Assembly: GCA_033064195.1 (NCBI GenBank)
Contig: JARBJD010000001.1
Coordinates: forward strand, 496,001 to 560,000
Origin: Blattamonas nauphoetae
Lineage: Eukaryota > Preaxostyla > Oxymonadida
Reading direction: 5' to 3'
DNA length: 64,000 nucleotides
A program made the position numbers and the translations under genes. Every line of letters begins with the position of its first letter. Within the stretch, counting starts at the first letter, position 1. The notes beneath the pieces were generated by a model, which did no database searches, had not been told where the DNA came from, and saw only the letters and a list, made by a program, of their open reading frames with translations. Below, piece after piece: positions 54,549 to 64,000 of this stretch.

Positions 54549-54561
54549 CTCGACATTTCAA
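54549..54561. promoter_or_regulatory. 13-bp divergent spacer, importin beta/CNOT10-like
   Basis: Only 13 bp lie between the two start codons. The importin start was set by the N-terminal helix fitting the family; other in-frame ATGs downstream would lengthen the gap by some 30 bases. A shared bidirectional promoter is inferred. Confidence 0.4.
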
Positions 54562-56949
54562 ATGACTAATAAGGTTTCTCAACTGGAGCAACTCATTCCT
54601 GCTCAGCAAGCTTTTCTTCAAGAGGATTTTAGACAATGTCTCGAGCTTTTACAACCATTCGAATCAACTGTCGACAGTCGGCCTCCATCGGAACAAATCA
54701 TTTTTCAGCACAACATTATCCTTCTGAAATACTTGAACGGCCAATATCCCAACCCATATGAATTCATCCAACGCATGGAAGAGCTTCTCATGGAGACTGA
54801 TCCAATCATCCTCCAACAAAACCCGTTTGTCTGCTATAATCTAGCCGTTGTCTATCTCCATCTTGGGCGATATAGCCGAGTGCTAGAACTACTAACTCCC
54901 CATGTACCCAAGATCAAAACATATTCCTTTCCTGAATGGCTTTTTCGTTTCAAGATGATGACAATCCTCCTCGAGACAAACATCTTGATAGGTGACGAGG
55001 ATCAATGTACATCACTCTTTCATGAAATGCAGTACATTCATCTCCCTAAGCCTACCAAAGACTACGAACAGCAGTGGTCCAATCATGTTCAGTTTACACA
55101 TCGATTCCTACGTTTCCATTTCAATGACCTCGCGTTCATCTCCTCCACAACCTATGAGAAAGACCGAACACATTTGATTAACACAGCCAAAAACATTCCA
55201 CCAAAACTGAGATTTGCTGTAGAAACCTTAACCACAGCAAAAGCAGATTTTCAACAGAAAAAAACAGTTGATTCTTTAGAAACACTTCACGCCGCTCTTC
55301 TCACGATTTCCAAGGAATATTGTCCTATTGTTATGAACAATATTGGACGTATTCATCGAAAACTTCAACATCCAGCTTTGGCCGCAACCTGGTTCTTAGC
55401 AGCACTCGAAGAGGGAAACCAGCTCGTTTCTGATAGTCTTGATCATAAAGAGGGAAGCTTGTCCTTTTTTGAAGCTGTCGACCGTTCTTGTCGCCCGGCA
55501 ATCGTCTTGAATCTGGCCAAGGCTCTATTTGTCCTTCGCGAGTATGAATCAGCATTCTATGCGTTCAAAGAGGCCATTCTATCATGGCCGGATGATCCAC
55601 TTCTCTGGGAACGTCTGGGAGAATGTGCAATATTCGTTTGTTCGCAAGACGTGAAAAACAACCTTGTGGATTGTACTACGCAGATAGCATCTCTGAATGG
55701 GACTCAAACAGTTTATACAATTAACACATCCGATAGATTCGCTCGAACCATCGACAACATCCCCACAGACGAAGCTGAAGCCCGAAGTTATCTCATGTCA
55801 AACCGTACCCATCACAACTCTTTCCTCAAACAACTGCGAGAATCACAAGAGAAGGAAAGTGCCGAAATGTTCCAGTTTTCGGAATCGGCAGACGTTTTTG
55901 CGTATGGACCAAAAGTAGTGGAGGAAGCATCTTCGGAAAACCCAACAGATCTCCCGCCAGTCCAGCACGATTGGGTCAGCAGCGGAACATTGTCGATGGA
56001 CTTTGGAATTGTGTGTTTGGAGAATGCGACGACTTTGGCACTCCGGTCGATTGAAGAGAAGGAGCGGTTTAGGCAGCTCAAACAGAAGCAAGGGAAGCAG
56101 GGCACGCCCAGCAACACAATCAAGCAGCTCCTGGCAGAACAGCAACAACTTGTGAGCGTGCTGCATCATTCTCTCATCCAGCTCTCCTACGCTCGTCTCA
56201 GTGTCGGAGAATACCAGCTTGCTCTCCTCGCCGCCCAACAATTCATAACATTCTCAACCAACCACCCAACTCCAAACGCTCCTCCGCCCGACCCATATTT
56301 GATATATCTCGCCACCCTCTACTCCGGCGAGGCGTACTTCAAGTTGAATCAGGTCTCCGCAGCTGAAAAAGCACTCACCTCACTTTCTCCGGAGGATATT
56401 AACCAAGCCCAGCAAATGGAAAGTGCACGCAGGCTCGCATTTGATCCAAACCCTTCTCTCTGTCTCTCTCGTGCCAACTACGACATCGCCGATATGGCGT
56501 CTGACAAAGCTTCGGCGGACAATGACAATCTGATCAAAATTGCCGGAAAGTCGGTCGTCTCACTCCTCCCAAAACAACCAGTCACTCAGGAAAACCCGAC
56601 CACCCTCATTCTTCGAACACAACCGTCGATTTCTGGACACGTCGACATCCACATCGCTCTCTTTGTGAACCTCTCTGTTGTCTATACTCTCCAACGAGCG
56701 TACACAAAGGCGAAAGAGACTGTGGAGCTTGTTTTGACAATTGCTCCGCAATCTCCAGCGGCGGTCCTTGCGCAGGTCTTTTTGGAAGAAGCCATCAAAG
56801 CTGAAGATGAGGACAGGGCAGATGAATTTTTGTTTGGCGTGAGGGATCACCGGAGTATGATTGTTGAACGGCTCGCTCTCCCTGTTTCAGTCCATACATC
56901 ATTCATCCCACATGCACCTTCTCTCTCAAACATGGTAAATATGCCTTAA
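54562..56949 (+). CDS. CCR4-NOT subunit 10-like TPR protein
   Basis: A single-exon, 795-residue protein of tetratricopeptide-like helices. It begins with a TPR-like segment (QQAFLQEDFRQCLELLQPFE). It continues with NPFVCYNLAVVYLHLGRYSR, CPIVMNNIGRIHRKLQHPAL and PAIVLNLAKALFVLREYESA, and near the end YLATLYSGEAYFKLNQVSAA and IALFVNLSVVYTLQRAYTKA. The order and spacing, with a long less-conserved insert before the final TPR block, resemble CNOT10, which with CNOT11 forms a module of the CCR4-NOT deadenylase. Other TPR proteins cannot be excluded without alignment. No introns are needed, unlike its neighbours. Cytoplasmic or P-body location is inferred. Confidence 0.65.
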   Translation: MTNKVSQLEQLIPAQQAFLQEDFRQCLELLQPFESTVDSRPPSEQIIFQHNIILLKYLNGQYPNPYEFIQRMEELLMETDPIILQQNPFVCYNLAVVYLHLGRYSRVLELLTPHVPKIKTYSFPEWLFRFKMMTILLETNILIGDEDQCTSLFHEMQYIHLPKPTKDYEQQWSNHVQFTHRFLRFHFNDLAFISSTTYEKDRTHLINTAKNIPPKLRFAVETLTTAKADFQQKKTVDSLETLHAALLTISKEYCPIVMNNIGRIHRKLQHPALAATWFLAALEEGNQLVSDSLDHKEGSLSFFEAVDRSCRPAIVLNLAKALFVLREYESAFYAFKEAILSWPDDPLLWERLGECAIFVCSQDVKNNLVDCTTQIASLNGTQTVYTINTSDRFARTIDNIPTDEAEARSYLMSNRTHHNSFLKQLRESQEKESAEMFQFSESADVFAYGPKVVEEASSENPTDLPPVQHDWVSSGTLSMDFGIVCLENATTLALRSIEEKERFRQLKQKQGKQGTPSNTIKQLLAEQQQLVSVLHHSLIQLSYARLSVGEYQLALLAAQQFITFSTNHPTPNAPPPDPYLIYLATLYSGEAYFKLNQVSAAEKALTSLSPEDINQAQQMESARRLAFDPNPSLCLSRANYDIADMASDKASADNDNLIKIAGKSVVSLLPKQPVTQENPTTLILRTQPSISGHVDIHIALFVNLSVVYTLQRAYTKAKETVELVLTIAPQSPAAVLAQVFLEEAIKAEDEDRADEFLFGVRDHRSMIVERLALPVSVHTSFIPHAPSLSNMVNMP

Positions 56950-57137
56950 TTTGTTTTGATTTGTCTTGTTTGATCTTTCTTTCCACTTCGATTCATAATT
57001 GATTGATATTACGCAACAATTAGTTGAATCAAACAACTGTCACCAGAATGATGATTATCATTCCGCTGACATCGGCTTTGTTGGATTAGGATGTGAAAAT
57101 GTGTCAGATGAGGGTTAGATCCTTTCATCAATTCAAC

Positions 57138-57959
57138 ATGACAGATATAGATGTTTGCGATCCACTATCATATTTTTTCATTTTCTTCCTCCTTCTCTGT
57201 TTGTTTTCAACACGCATATCGACCCTATTCCTATTCGCCAAAGTTCACTGATTTCGATGATATCAACCCAACAACAACGAGTTCTCAACCAGCCCCTGCT
57301 GCGCCATCATCTGCAACAAAACGGACAAGACAGTATGATTCCGGTGCCGGTGCCAGAAAACAAGCACCAAAGAGAACATCAACTAGGGATGATCAGGTTG
57401 ATTTAATCGAGTCTAGGGAACCACAAATTCAAAAATGTTCGTCTAACCTTCTTCTTGAAGTCATTCTATTTTTTACTTGATTCTAGCTCAGCGAATCCAC
57501 TTAGACCTCTTCGACGATGAAGATCAACCACCGAGACACGTACAGACTGCTCCTGTCAAGGGACGACCCAAAAGGCAAATTGGAACTGTGATTGACACAA
57601 CAAAAGATCAAAAAGCACAGAAAGAACGACTTCTTAATGCATTTGCGTCCAAACCAAAAACTTCTGTGTCCTCCTCACGTGTTGGGAAGCTCCAACCTGC
57701 TGAATCATCCCAATTCAGCAAACCATATCATTCTTCCGCAACCTCATCCACATCCAAACAACCGCAGCCCACAAATCTCGTTCAACGGAAACTCCCAAAG
57801 GATCCATCGTCATCTGATTCAAGAGATATCCTTGGAGATATCCCATCACAAGAGAGTCAAAACACTCCACAATCCATCTCCGATCAACAATCCGAACACA
57901 AACCAGATGATTTAATGAACGATCTTGTTGACATGATGGATTCACTTGCAGGGCTTTAA
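57138..57959 (+). CDS. disordered hydrophilic protein, unknown
   Basis: A short first exon (MTDID), then an intron of about 90 nt to FTDFDDINPTTTSSQPAP. A second intron (GTTCGT to ATTCTAG, about 55 nt) leads to SQRIHLDLFDDEDQPP. The rest is Ser/Pro/Gln/Lys-rich and ends DDLMNDLVDMMDSLAGL, a short amphipathic helix like a protein-binding motif. It is about 240 residues with no domain that I recognise. The first exon is inferred from splice frame only; translation might begin elsewhere. Confidence 0.55.
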
Positions 57960-58149
57960 TTGCCTGCTATTTTGGACTCATACTCCCTTTATCCGTTAAA
58001 TCACTATTCATTTTTCTCTTTTTTTGTCTATTGTTTGCATTTCACGAAGTATCTCCCAAAGAAACACGCATTTCATTTCTCGTCAATTTTCATCAACAAA
58101 CATGACAAGACAAAAGATCTCATTGCAAATGAAGTGAAAACAAAGAAAC

Positions 58150-59545
58150 TTAATGGGATCTGGAAATGTATTTTGATTGGATCGAGGAGTGAAGTGTGGT
58201 GATGTTCGCCATGCCTTGGAGAGACACTAAAGCAAGTGAATGAGACAAAACAGGCATACAAGACAAAAAGAGAAAAGGATGATGTTTTGACATGCACCAA
58301 GTTCCATCTGTAACAGATGAATTCTGTGTGGGAACCGTCTGGAGCGGGGTGATGCTGCGATGGATGATAAAGTCGATGAAGAACAAAAAGAGAGACGTTT
58401 CAGGCGCATCTGGACGTAGGGTCCATGTAGTTGGATCCCATACATTCACAGTGCCATCAGTGGCACCGCTAAGTACAAGCCCATTCTGGTTGCATGAAAG
58501 GAAAGAGATGCTGGTTGGAGAGGTTTCGAGAAGATTGAAAAAAGTAATTAAACGATCAAAAAGCAACCGTAGCCGATGTGGAAAGAAAATTGCGAGAGGA
58601 GCAGTGAAATTTCGGAGATCCGAGAGGGCTAAAGAGCCATCAGTTGATGCTGACAAAATATGATTCTAAGGAATATAAATAGGAGCAATAACGGACTTGA
58701 TTGATTGAATGGAAGCAAAGTGAGGATATTGGTCCACAATGGATGTTTCGGAGAGAGGAGACTGAGCTGAAAATGATGACATGAAAAAAAACACAGACTA
58801 TTCCGTTTTTGCGTCAAAAACTTGAATTCCAAGAGAATCATTGACACATAAACGTGTTCCATCCTTGTCCCAAGACGAACACATTTCATAAGAGTTAGAT
58901 TTTGTCTGAGAGAGATGAGATGACGATTCCTGTTGCTAAAGAAGACAATACAATAAAAAATAGTTCAAACAACAAATGATCCATCCTTCTGTTGCCACAG
59001 AGAGACAGAATCTGTAGATCGAAGTGCAACAAGAGATGAGAGAGATGGAGATGGTGAGATGCTTGAACATTTAGTCAGAAAAAGTGCAAACCAGGCTGGT
59101 GTTGTGATAGGAAACTCAAAAAGTGTCTGCAGATTCCCGGTTCGCCTCGATGGTGCAGACTCGTGCATTACAAAGAGAGATGTGGTAGATTCTGTGAAAA
59201 AATGCTTGTTAGGTGGAGGACAGACGCGGATTCGGAACTGTTGATGTGAAGACATGCGCTGGATTGTGAGGAGATGTGGTCATGTGAAGGATTTCTTGAG
59301 GGTGAGGAAATATTGATTGGATGGAGGCTTGATTCATAACTACGTCATGCTGCACGAGATAAATCTATCAATTGAAAGTAAGATGTATGTTCAAAGAGAG
59401 GTATGTCCATGGATACCTCATTTTCATTTTTTACTGTTGAGGAAGAGATCAAAAACTTCGGATTTCCTTCATTGGAATATATGCCTTCGACACAACGTGT
59501 TTGCATATTAAAACCGAGGACGGAATCTGTACTGGAGTCTGTCAT
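58150..59545 (-). CDS. EIPR1: WD40 protein, EIPR1/TSSC1-like
   Basis: WD-repeat protein that in animals binds the EARP and GARP tethering complexes in endosome-to-Golgi transport. Matching pieces: SVLGFNMQTRCVEGIY, PKFLISSSTVKNENEIYLVQ, PHPQEILHMTTSPHNPAHVF, SLVALRSTDSVSLWQ, MCSSWDKDGTRLCVNDS, ILSASTDGSLALSDLRN and NGLVLSGATDGTVNVWDPTT, in the order of human EIPR1. The final WD strand, WCMSKHHPFLFLSLSLQGM, appears after a 33-nt intron (GTATGC to TTTAG). Several other short introns are needed; not all their boundaries are settled. The start at ATG 59545 is chosen by homology; in-frame ATGs at 59647-59650 would add about 35 residues. Confidence 0.75.
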
Positions 59546-59670
59546 CTGGTAAATATCCGAATGGGAAGTGAATCCAGATTTGATGACGATCATCCCGTGA
59601 TTTCTTTTCTCTTTCCCCCAAAACACCCACTTTTTTCCTCCTTCCATCATCTGTGATTGAACGTCAGTAG

Positions 59671-61610
59671 ATGTCTCTTCCCTCTCCAATCACCCCAATA
59701 AATTATCGATTGACACTCCCTGATGTTCCTGCAGACCCAATCCTCCTTTCGATAAAATCAGATCCAAGTTCCTTTATTGAGTTCACTGACACGGATTTTG
59801 CCAAAAACTCGCGTTGGCCGTTGCTTAGTGAACCAGATCTTGGAGTTCCTATTGATTTAGTCAAATTCATAGCGGACACCAGTCTGACATTTTCTTCATC
59901 ACACTGTTTCTTCAAGTTATCTTTGATCCTGCTCCAATCGATCCTACTACTCCATCAGCTACTCTTGATCCTCGTGATGAGATCCTTTTGCCAGAAGAAA
60001 TTGATTTGAAAGGGATCCCTGAAAAAGGAGATCTTGTAATGAAAAATAGACGGTTTGAAGATTGCATCCACCAATATCTCGTCCTTCTCTATTTCCAGAA
60101 AAGGAGGACAAACTCAAACATTTGTTAAACAGAACTTTTTTAACGACGACCAGATATTCGCACCCAATCGAGCGACCATCACGAAAGAACAAGAAGAGCT
60201 TGAAGCTGATCAACATGAAGATATTTTGGAGATGCCACGATTTGCTGATAGATATCAGGAACTTGAAGAGACCTTTACAGCATTTCACGATAATGACTTC
60301 GAGTCATTCAAACATCCGACTAAGCCACATTTGACTGCTAATAAAGTCTCATCACTTCTACCAAACACTGAAGGATGGGGAAATATGTATTTCAACGAGA
60401 AAATTTCTTTCATTGTCATTTTATCCAACAAATCTCAAAATATATGTCTCATCATCTTCTGAATATCTTCACATTCTGTAGCTTCTCACAAATTATCTTT
60501 GAAAACGATCGATCACTTCCTCAAGACGCTCGAATGGAACACTCACTTATCTTCGATGTCTCCATCTCTTTCTTCTTTCATTACTATCTATTCTTAAAGG
60601 AAGAAAACAATCCAAATGAATACAATCTCCTGCTCCCAGTGACAAATCGCCCACTTGTATCCATTGTTTTGATTAGATTTTGCTTAGGATAGTTATCAAG
60701 ACTCTGGACTTGTCAATGAAATTGATGAAGAACTTCAGAAGGGAGATATCGAGACAGCAGCCTCAAAGAGAGACCAACTTTATCACGCACGTGACTATGA
60801 AGGGACACTCCATAACGAACTGGTTAAGGGAGATCATGACGGTTTTCACTATTTGCCAATAACACGTATCTTGTCTTATTTACAGAATTTCAATCGGTTC
60901 CACATGGTGAAGAAGATGACGAAATGAACTTTCCGATGAATTTTCGGCGTCAATACAAGTGGTTTCGCGGATATCGAGGAACGAAAGATACAACAGTCCT
61001 CTTTCCGCCTTTGGAAGACATGGCAAAGCCACTTTTTGAAGGTTTGGATCATCTACACGCATTTTCTCCCTCTTTGTGATATATAGATCCGGAGGCCATG
61101 CGAGGAATCGTGATGGAGGAACTCCAACAAGATCGTCCTCTAATTAACACTGAATTGCTTGGCGTCTACGATCCCCTTCCAACTCTCCCTCTCTCTCTGT
61201 ATCCCCCCACTTCACAAGTTCTGACCGACACTTTCTGCTTCTGCTATGATGACTACGACGACAATTTTGTTTACCTCCCGATCACCTCCCGAATTCGACT
61301 CAATCCCATCCCAAGGCAAGAAAGAGACAAAGAACGAGGTCTTTTCAGACGGGACCCACGAAGGCGAGACGATAGAGATTATGGACGGGATGAAGCGATC
61401 CAAGAAATGATGGAGAAAGTAATCACAGTTGCAGTAAGGCCAATGAACGAAGCTGAGAAGAACACAGCTGAAAGCTACATGCAACAACTCGATGTACCAA
61501 ATCCGGATCTTTATGGTATTGATGGTGAAGGGGACGGAGAGGTGAATGAAGATGAGGAGAGACACATCGATGGAGGCCTTGATTATGATCAAGATGAGTA
61601 TGAAGACTAA
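59671..61610 (+). CDS. PAF1: RNA polymerase II-associated factor PAF1
   Basis: PAF1 is a core subunit of the Paf1 elongation complex that travels with RNA polymerase II. The first exon has the family's N-terminal block: NYRLTLPDVPADPILLSI, then RWPLLSEPDLGVPIDLVK. Further blocks: DPRDEILLPEEIDLKG, DADQ-type acidic helices, NRATITKEQEELEADQHE, TFTAFHDNDFESFKHP, EYNLLLPVTNRPL, FRRQYKWFRGYRGTKDT, and DDYDDNFVYLPITSRI with RIRLNPIPRQERDKERG. At least five introns are inferred (one donor GTCTGA); the precise boundaries near 60030-60070 and 60390-60490 are tentative. The C-terminus is acidic (DLDYDQDEYED-like), as in the family, but shorter than the human Ser/Asp-rich tail. Confidence 0.85.
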
Positions 61611-61705
61611 TAATGGTGAACTTCATTTCAAAAAGAATCTTTATTTTGTGAGAAAAACATTTTCAGCGAAGACACAACCTTGCTTCCATTTCTGTGGGTC
61701 ATTCA

Positions 61706-63542
61706 ATGATCCTCTTCATTACGACTCTAACGTCGTTTATTCTGTCGCAGGAACTTCCTGAGACACAGATTCTTCAGTGTATGCTATTGTTTGTTGTTTT
61801 ATTCAACTACCTTCTCGACAATTCGACATTCAATCCATCGTTCAATTGTCTGTTCGTAGTCGATAAACCAGCCAGTTTTACCTTTACCAAAGAGTCACCT
61901 CTACATGTTGCGCTGATTCCTGTGACAGAAAGATATTCAATATATTCGACAATGACCGTGAAGCTCTTCTCATCGTCGAGGTATCCACGTATCCATTTCA
62001 TTCATCCTCGAATACCTCGTCTTTTGCTTCCTTATTTCATTGTTTTTGAATCATTCTTCATGACCGTTTCATTGTTATCCATTCTTTTCACTCTCAATCT
62101 CAACCATCTCGCCATCTCAGAAAAATTGTTCCATTCATCCGACTCGTGATGTCAGAGAAAGATGCACTCCCAACAGTCTTGAACTATGACTACACTTGCA
62201 CAAAGTGGGAACCTGTTTCCAATTTTGGCAGTATGCCGATGGACCTCTCCCCAGCAATGGAACAACTCGCTGTTCAGGGATATTCATGCGATCTCACCTA
62301 CCAACAATTCGATCTCAAACCAGGAATTTACTCTCTCAGCATGTTTTTTAATACTACACCCAGTACAACTCCAAAAAGAGATAAAAAGAAAGAAGGGATT
62401 GACCTTGAGGCTCTCTCTGAACAGTACGGAATTACAGTATCGGCGACCCCACTAATCAGTCTGGAACAACTTCTTCTTTTCAACCTTCTGATGAAATAAT
62501 CTTGTCCCCTTCCAGAATCCAACGATATCCAGCTCCTAATCGTCGCAACGACATTCATTGGATGTGGTTTTGCTTGGGCATTTTCGAATTGGGCAATTGT
62601 GATTGACGTTGTTGCGATCGTTCTCACGGGATTACTAACGTTTAGTCGATATTATCTCAAGTTTGGCATTTTTTTGACCGATATTTTTGTTATGTAGTCC
62701 AAAACGCCAGACTGAAAACAGTATTCCCTCCTCTGTTTTTCTGATCACTCTTATTCATCCTTTTAAGTTTCATATTTCTCCACTCTTTCTTGGTATGTGC
62801 TTATCCCGTTCGTCCTCCCGTTGACAACCGTTCTGTACAAAATTTCCCCTGAATTCAAACACAAATCCAAATTGAAGATTGCTAGGTGTGATGCATTGTC
62901 ATTCATCCTTCTAGAGAGGTTGTAACACTTGTTGGAATGTCTTACTTCTGCTCACAGGCACTCTTCTCTTTCGTTGAGCTTCAAACTGAAACAAAACCTA
63001 TGTTGATATTTTGCGTTACGGATGTGCTTTTAAATCTGTTTGTTTATATTGCTGTCAAGAGGCGAATGAAAACAAAAAAAGCATTCGCCAACGAAGTCGA
63101 CCCCGATGTTATCAAGCATGAAAATCGACGCCAGTTGGCCAAGATCCTCCAAAAAGGGGTACGAATGCAAGAAGAAGCCGATGAAAAACGGAGGAAAGAG
63201 CGGAGGAAGCGAAGAAAGCTTGTTATGGAGCAACAAAAGCGACGTGAAGCCAAAGCGAAAAGGTTGGCTGAGGGGAAAGGAACTGCACTCGACGACATGT
63301 CCAGCTCATCAACAATCAATGACGATGATCTTGAAAGTACAGAGTTTTATTCATCATCAGAAGAAGAGAGAATGAGGCAGCGAGGAGAACTTGACGGTAA
63401 TGATGGCGATACTGAATTCAAAAACAATCCACTATCCATTCTGGACAATGAGCATCAACAGCAGAGTGACGAAGATATTGAGAAGAGGCTACAGGAGATC
63501 AACGCGAAGATTGCAGAAATCAGTGCAGACCACGAAGATTAA
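61706..63542 (+). CDS. multi-pass membrane protein with lumenal domain and cytosolic coil
   Basis: Starts MILFITTLTSFILSQELPE, a signal peptide. Introns are inferred near 61780-61858, 61980-62130, 62459-62515 and 62910-62933 with more between 62660 and 62790. The lumenal part includes DKPASFTFTKESPLHVAL, LNYDYTCTKWEPVSNFGS and LTYQQFDLKPGIYSLSMF. Then come two or three hydrophobic helices (LLIVATTFIGCGFAWAF, AIVIDVVAIVLTGLLTF), a segment YVLIPFVLPLTTVLYKIS, a helix ending SYFCSQALFSFVELQTET and another starting PMLIFCVTDVLLNLF. It ends with a long basic-then-acidic cytosolic coil. I do not recognise the family. Some exon joins are uncertain, but the frame can be followed throughout. Confidence 0.62.
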
Positions 63543-63801
63543 TTTCAACATTTCGTCTTCTCTCTTGCAACATTTCACTCAACGAATCTTGTTTCCATTA
63601 TATCTTCATTGAACGTTTTGTAGGAATTCATTAAGCCAAAATTATCAGACGAATGGTTTCTGTGACATATTGGGATGTTTTCTCTCTCAATATGCGATTG
63701 TGTGAGAGGAAGAGACACCATCTGTTCGAAAATCATTCTTCCAACTGGAAGTCTCTGAAAAGAATGCAGAGAAGCGATTGAAGACTTCATCGAAATCAGT
63801 T

Positions 63802-64000
63802 ATGGTCACCAGTTCAATGCTCGATTCACTAATCAAGGTTTCATCATCACTCTTTTTCATTTATTTGATCATTAATTCATGTAGCCGGCCTCCTTGAAGC
63901 CACTGGTCGAAGATCCAGGTTCGCATTCTTTCGTAATCATCATCATCAATTCTCTTTCAGCCTCATTCGACCTCGGTTTTGAAGGACAGATACTGGTGGA
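63802..64000 (+). CDS. 5' end of an unidentified gene
   Basis: Three exon pieces join in frame: 63802-63837 (MVTSSMLDSLIK), 63885-63918 (PASLKPLVEDP) and 63961 to the window edge (SFDLGFEGQILV). Both introns (47 and 42 nt) have GT and T-rich AG ends. Too little is visible to name the product. Confidence 0.5.

Noticed and set aside
59551-59689. Extended N-terminus of EIPR1-like reaching into PAF1
   Set aside because: The upstream extension begins with a non-ATG codon, and homology places the start at 59545.
63575-63790. Minus-strand 71-codon frame near the right edge
   Set aside because: No family pattern. It sits in the space between the end of the membrane-protein gene and the next plus-strand gene, and alternative frames there look equally plausible.
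1-64000. tRNA, rRNA, snoRNA or CRISPR features
   Set aside because: No B-box-like GGTTCGAATCC, rRNA-like block or regularly spaced repeat array was found by eye; a covariance search would be needed to exclude small ncRNAs.

Overview
This window looks like nuclear DNA of a gene-dense protist, most likely an oxymonad (Preaxostyla; a Monocercomonoides or Blattamonas relative). The identification is inferred. It rests on conserved eukaryotic housekeeping genes using all three standard stops, many very short spliceosomal introns (about 23 to 140 nt), a giant right-handed beta-helix Pmp-like surface protein with an Asp-Pro-Thr linker and one transmembrane segment, and an SF-assemblin. No rRNA, tRNA, CRISPR array or intact mobile element was recognised.

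Layout. 0-5.6 kb: end of an RRM gene, a large multi-membrane protein, POP5 and calcineurin B. 5.8-10.7 kb: a 1,500-residue helical protein. 11.3-19.7 kb: a small coil gene, the NEDD8-activating enzyme catalytic subunit (UBA3), the Pmp-like protein and SF-assemblin. 20.4-25.7 kb: ribosomal protein eS6, a pseudokinase with a C-terminal ubiquitin-like domain, a Sec15-like fragment and a POLE3/Dpb4 histone-fold protein. 25.8-30.4 kb is an accessory, partly decayed zone: a Pmp relic, two inverted copies of a short coding motif, and a decayed coiled-coil gene bracketed by a 42-bp inverted repeat. 30.4-42.7 kb: a large protein with FG-type tail repeats, an unrecognised basic protein, an SR protein with two zinc knuckles, a protein with three twin-CX3C modules, a small possible axonemal protein and two coiled-coil genes. 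42.9-64 kb: a leucine-rich-repeat/PP2C phosphatase, PI synthase, IMP3, importin beta, CNOT10-like, a disordered protein, EIPR1-like, PAF1, a multi-pass membrane protein, and the start of another gene.

The gene set is mainly core cell biology: RNA processing and transcription (POP5, IMP3, eS6, PAF1, CNOT10, SR), traffic and signalling (importin beta, EIPR1, calcineurin B, PP2C, PI synthase, UBA3), cytoskeleton (SF-assemblin) and surface proteins. Genes are often divergent pairs whose start codons lie only 13 to 87 bp apart, so promoters and 5' leaders must overlap neighbouring genes. Intron donors mostly read GTNT, with a free third base; one GC-AG intron is inferred.

Exon joins were made by eye from reading frame, GT/AG sites and similarity to remembered families. 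No alignment or search was run.
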